Assembly: GCF_017876405.1 (NCBI RefSeq)
Contig: NZ_JAGINW010000001.1
Location: 9,809,203 to 9,873,202, forward strand
Length of the DNA: 64,000 bases
Direction of reading: 5' to 3'
Source of the DNA: Kibdelosporangium banguiense
Lineage (GTDB): Bacteria > Actinomycetota > Actinomycetes > Mycobacteriales > Pseudonocardiaceae
The position numbers and the translations under genes are program-made. The notes beneath the pieces were generated by a model. That model saw only the letters and a program-made list of their open reading frames with translations, did not search any database and had not been told where the DNA came from. How positions within the stretch are numbered: position 1 is the stretch's first letter; each line of letters begins with the position of its first letter. Shown in pieces: positions 62,121 to 64,000 of the stretch.

Positions 62121-62540
62121 TCAATCCCGATATGCCGGTACGTACCGCGAAAGCCTACGTGTCAGCACAGCACGGTCGACTTGGCGTTTACGGACAGTCA
62201 CCGAACGTACTGCGCCGTCGGTCACTTGTGTGAGCCACCGGGCGACCGCGGCCGGGGCGGGCAGCAAGTCCGCCTGGTGCACGGCCACCACGATCAAGTC
62301 CTCGCCGCTCGCCGACTCCATCGCGACCGCCCAGCCGGTCTGTTCGTCCCACAACAACGCGGCATCGCGACCGGTGAAGCCGGCCACACGGTTGTCGACA
62401 GCCAGATAGATCATGGCCTGCTCATCTGCCTCCAGGCAGCAGGATTCGAGCCCCACTCCGACCGCATCCGCGACTGAAGCGGCATAGGCCTGCAGCCCGG
62501 CACCCAAGGTGCCATCCCCCTCGTGCAACGGCTGGGTCAT
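62121..62540 (-). CDS. DUF6292-like protein
   Basis: 139 residues from ATG at 62540 (GGAGG). AVGVGLESCCLEADEQAMIY and AALLWDEQTGWAVAMESASG match my memory of DUF6292, an abundant family in Pseudonocardiaceae with no known role. The protein is soluble. The gene is divergent from the methyltransferase gene. The adjoining gap (61957-62120) holds no gene. Confidence 0.7.
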   Translation of the reverse strand: MTQPLHEGDGTLGAGLQAYAASVADAVGVGLESCCLEADEQAMIYLAVDNRVAGFTGRDAALLWDEQTGWAVAMESASGEDLIVVAVHQADLLPAPAAVARWLTQVTDGAVRSVTVRKRQVDRAVLTRRLSRYVPAYRD

Positions 62541-62643
62541 GGCGCCTCCCGCCTCCGTAGAGGTAGTCGGTCATCGCGACGCTGTCCAAACCTGTCACCC
62601 GAGAAGTCACCCACTTGACCGATCAATGACCGGAAGGCGTTTC

Positions 62644-63330
62644 ATGTCAATGGAAAGTGGTATTCAGCGTCCTGTGTGGCTGATTCGATCCCGAGGCGTC
62701 TACCGTCCGCAGGAAGACACCTGGCTGCTGTCCCGCACCATGGCCGAGGCATCGTTCCCCGCCGGCGCGACAGTGCTCGACGTATGTACGGGCACAGGCG
62801 CGCTCGCGATCGCCGCAGCACGCGCTGGGGCCCAGGCAGTGACCGCAGTGGATCTCTCCTCCCAGGCGATCGCCACGGCATGGGTCAACAGCCGGATACG
62901 AGGCATCCCGCTCGAGCTGATCCATAGCGACTTCGCCCAGCTCGCGGGGAAACGCACTTTCGATGTCGTACTGTCCAATCCCCCGTATGTTCCGTACCGG
63001 AACGAAGAACTACCGGAAGGCCTCCAACGCGCATGGGACGCCGGCCCGCAGGGCCGGGCAGTGCTCGATCGGCTGTGCCCCCTGTTACCTGTTCTGCTCA
63101 ATCGTGGAGGCACCGCTCTGATCGTGCACTCGGCCTTGTGCGGCACTGAGACCACTCTGAATCAGCTGCGCGGCACCGGGCTCAAGGCATCGGTGGTGGC
63201 TCGTGAGACCGTCCCCTTCGGACCTGTCATGCGTGCTCGCGCCGAATGGCTGGAGAGTGCCGGCCTGATCGACGCGGGACAGCGCCATGAGGAACTGGTG
63301 GTGATCCGTGCCGACCGCATCGAGCAGTGA
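62644..63330 (+). CDS. HemK2/PrmC-type SAM methyltransferase
   Basis: 228 residues from ATG at 62644 (GGAAGGCG). A short N-terminus (GVYRPQEDTWLL, the start of the HemK2/MTQ2-type fold) leads to SAM motif I VLDVCTGTGALAIAA and the catalytic NPPY (SNPPYVPY about 118). NPPY enzymes methylate amide or amino nitrogen, e.g. Gln of release factors. It lacks the N-terminal domain of PrmC, so the substrate may be another protein or a small molecule. Confidence 0.85.
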   Translation: MSMESGIQRPVWLIRSRGVYRPQEDTWLLSRTMAEASFPAGATVLDVCTGTGALAIAAARAGAQAVTAVDLSSQAIATAWVNSRIRGIPLELIHSDFAQLAGKRTFDVVLSNPPYVPYRNEELPEGLQRAWDAGPQGRAVLDRLCPLLPVLLNRGGTALIVHSALCGTETTLNQLRGTGLKASVVARETVPFGPVMRARAEWLESAGLIDAGQRHEELVVIRADRIEQ

Positions 63331-63526
63331 GCCCACAAGGATCACGTTGATCCAAGGTGGTCCCGCACTTGTGGAAGGCCCCGTCGAACTGGTGACCGAC
63401 GACGGCACTGTCGTGGTCTCGGACCGTTTCCTGGTCGCCGTGTGCACATGTCGCCGCAGCAAGTTGTTTCCACTGTGCGATACAAGCCACCGCAAACGGA
63501 TCCGAAAATCCTCCAATCAGGACTGA
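63308..63526 (+). CDS. CDGSH iron-sulfur domain protein
   Basis: 72 residues from GTG at 63308, overlapping the methyltransferase gene by 23 bases. The cluster-binding motif CTCRRSKLFPLCDTSH gives three Cys and one His for a [2Fe-2S] centre; a strand-rich half precedes it. Such proteins take part in redox or Fe-S transfer. It ends 10 bases inside the convergent gene on the minus strand and may partner that enzyme. Confidence 0.85.
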   Translation: MPTASSSEPTRITLIQGGPALVEGPVELVTDDGTVVVSDRFLVAVCTCRRSKLFPLCDTSHRKRIRKSSNQD

Positions 63527-64000
63527 CGCAACGAGGATCGGTCCGCCCGCCACTCCCCGAGCACCTCGGCGGCGAACCGGTCCTCCAACAGATCCGTCGC
63601 CTGCACACCGAACACCACAAACTCGGTCAACTCCGGTTCACGCGCCAGCAGATCACCGATCACATCACGTCGCATCACCTGCTCGTGCACCGCATCCGCT
63701 TCCACGTGCTCGGCGAAGAACACCACACAGGCCGGACTGGCCCCAAGCCTACGCAACGCCTTGGCCATCCGCTGAGCACTCGGCGCGGTGGTGATCTCCG
63801 CAGCGGCGAAATGCCCGACCAGGGCTCCCCGCATCGAGCGACGCAATCCGAACAGCGACATCATGTTGACCACGGCGAGCATGGCTGCCGGCACCACTTC
63901 GAGATAGTGCAGGTATCCCGTCTCCAGCCCCGCACCGGCCAGCAGATCGACGTAGAGCTGAGAATGCATTCTTTCCCCGCGCCCGCCGCCGAATTCGTCG
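63517..64000 (-). CDS. Haem-oxygenase-like iron-containing redox enzyme, 5' end outside window
   Basis: The frame is open to the right edge: the residues before the ATG at 63969 read DEFGGGRGER, the conserved lead-in of this family, so the true start lies beyond 64000. The visible C-terminal part contains MHSQLY, GALVGHFAAAE, and FFAEHVEADAVHEQV, whose Glu/His spacing fits a haem-oxygenase-like iron enzyme. The substrate is unknown. It is convergent to, and overlaps, the CDGSH gene. Confidence 0.75.
   Translation of the reverse strand, partial: DEFGGGRGERMHSQLYVDLLAGAGLETGYLHYLEVVPAAMLAVVNMMSLFGLRRSMRGALVGHFAAAEITTAPSAQRMAKALRRLGASPACVVFFAEHVEADAVHEQVMRRDVIGDLLAREPELTEFVVFGVQATDLLEDRFAAEVLGEWRADRSSLRQS

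Overview
The window is high-GC DNA with dense coding on both strands and many GTG/TTG starts. It carries DivIVA-like, Roadblock/LC7, DUF3618, holin-X, DUF6292 and large STAND-type regulator genes. That set points to a filamentous actinobacterium, most likely of the order Pseudonocardiales; this is inferred from gene content, as no rRNA or marker gene is present.

Layout. 1-7.8 kb: the 3' part of a zinc alcohol dehydrogenase, a DivIVA-like coiled-coil protein, a soluble Ser/Thr kinase behind a 13-codon leader ORF, an HtrA-type lipoprotein protease, a decayed patch (frameshifted LC7 gene, short zinc-binding anti-sigma-like protein, ECF sigma remnant) and a secreted S1 serine protease. 7.86-26.1 kb: a natural-product cluster with an HTH-STAND-WD40 regulator, three cysteine-synthase-like PLP enzymes, a threonine-synthase-like PLP enzyme, an MFS exporter, a protein joining two almost identical carrier domains to a poly-lysine-synthetase-type membrane terminal domain, a free-standing adenylation-carrier NRPS, a SyrP-like Fe(II)/2-oxoglutarate oxygenase and an SbnB-like dehydrogenase. 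SbnA + SbnB make L-2,3-diaminopropionate (Dap) in known systems, so the cluster probably makes a Dap-containing or poly-Dap peptide, possibly hydroxylated, with the poly-amino-acid synthetase split over two polypeptides.

26.2-42.3 kb: P-type ATPase, PPK2 polyphosphate kinase, small membrane proteins, a diacylglycerol-kinase-family protein, a LuxR-type STAND regulator translationally coupled to an HTH-less paralogue, a berberine-bridge-type flavoenzyme, a GH15 glycosidase and a small lipoprotein. 42.8-50.7 kb: arylsulfatase, a P450 with a tandem haem-oxygenase-like protein, and a multicopper oxidase. 51.5-64 kb: AI-2E family permease, a frameshifted small conserved gene, a pyruvate-oxidase-type ThDP enzyme divergent from an FAD/Fe-S dehydrogenase, an endonuclease III-like protein, a holin-X/DUF3618 operon, a Rieske-FAD oxidoreductase, DUF6292, an NPPY methyltransferase, a CDGSH protein, and a haem-oxygenase-like enzyme running off the right edge.

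The biosynthetic cluster shows signs of recent remodelling. A ~244-bp regulatory segment, including the first codons of the regulator gene, is duplicated 3.95 kb downstream. A 76-codon carrier domain is duplicated in frame. 3'-end fragments of the oxygenase and sbnB genes lie fused in front of sbnA, and an orphan sbnA-type start lies after sbnB. A truncated ORF marks the right border. No tRNA, rRNA, CRISPR array or intact insertion sequence was recognised.
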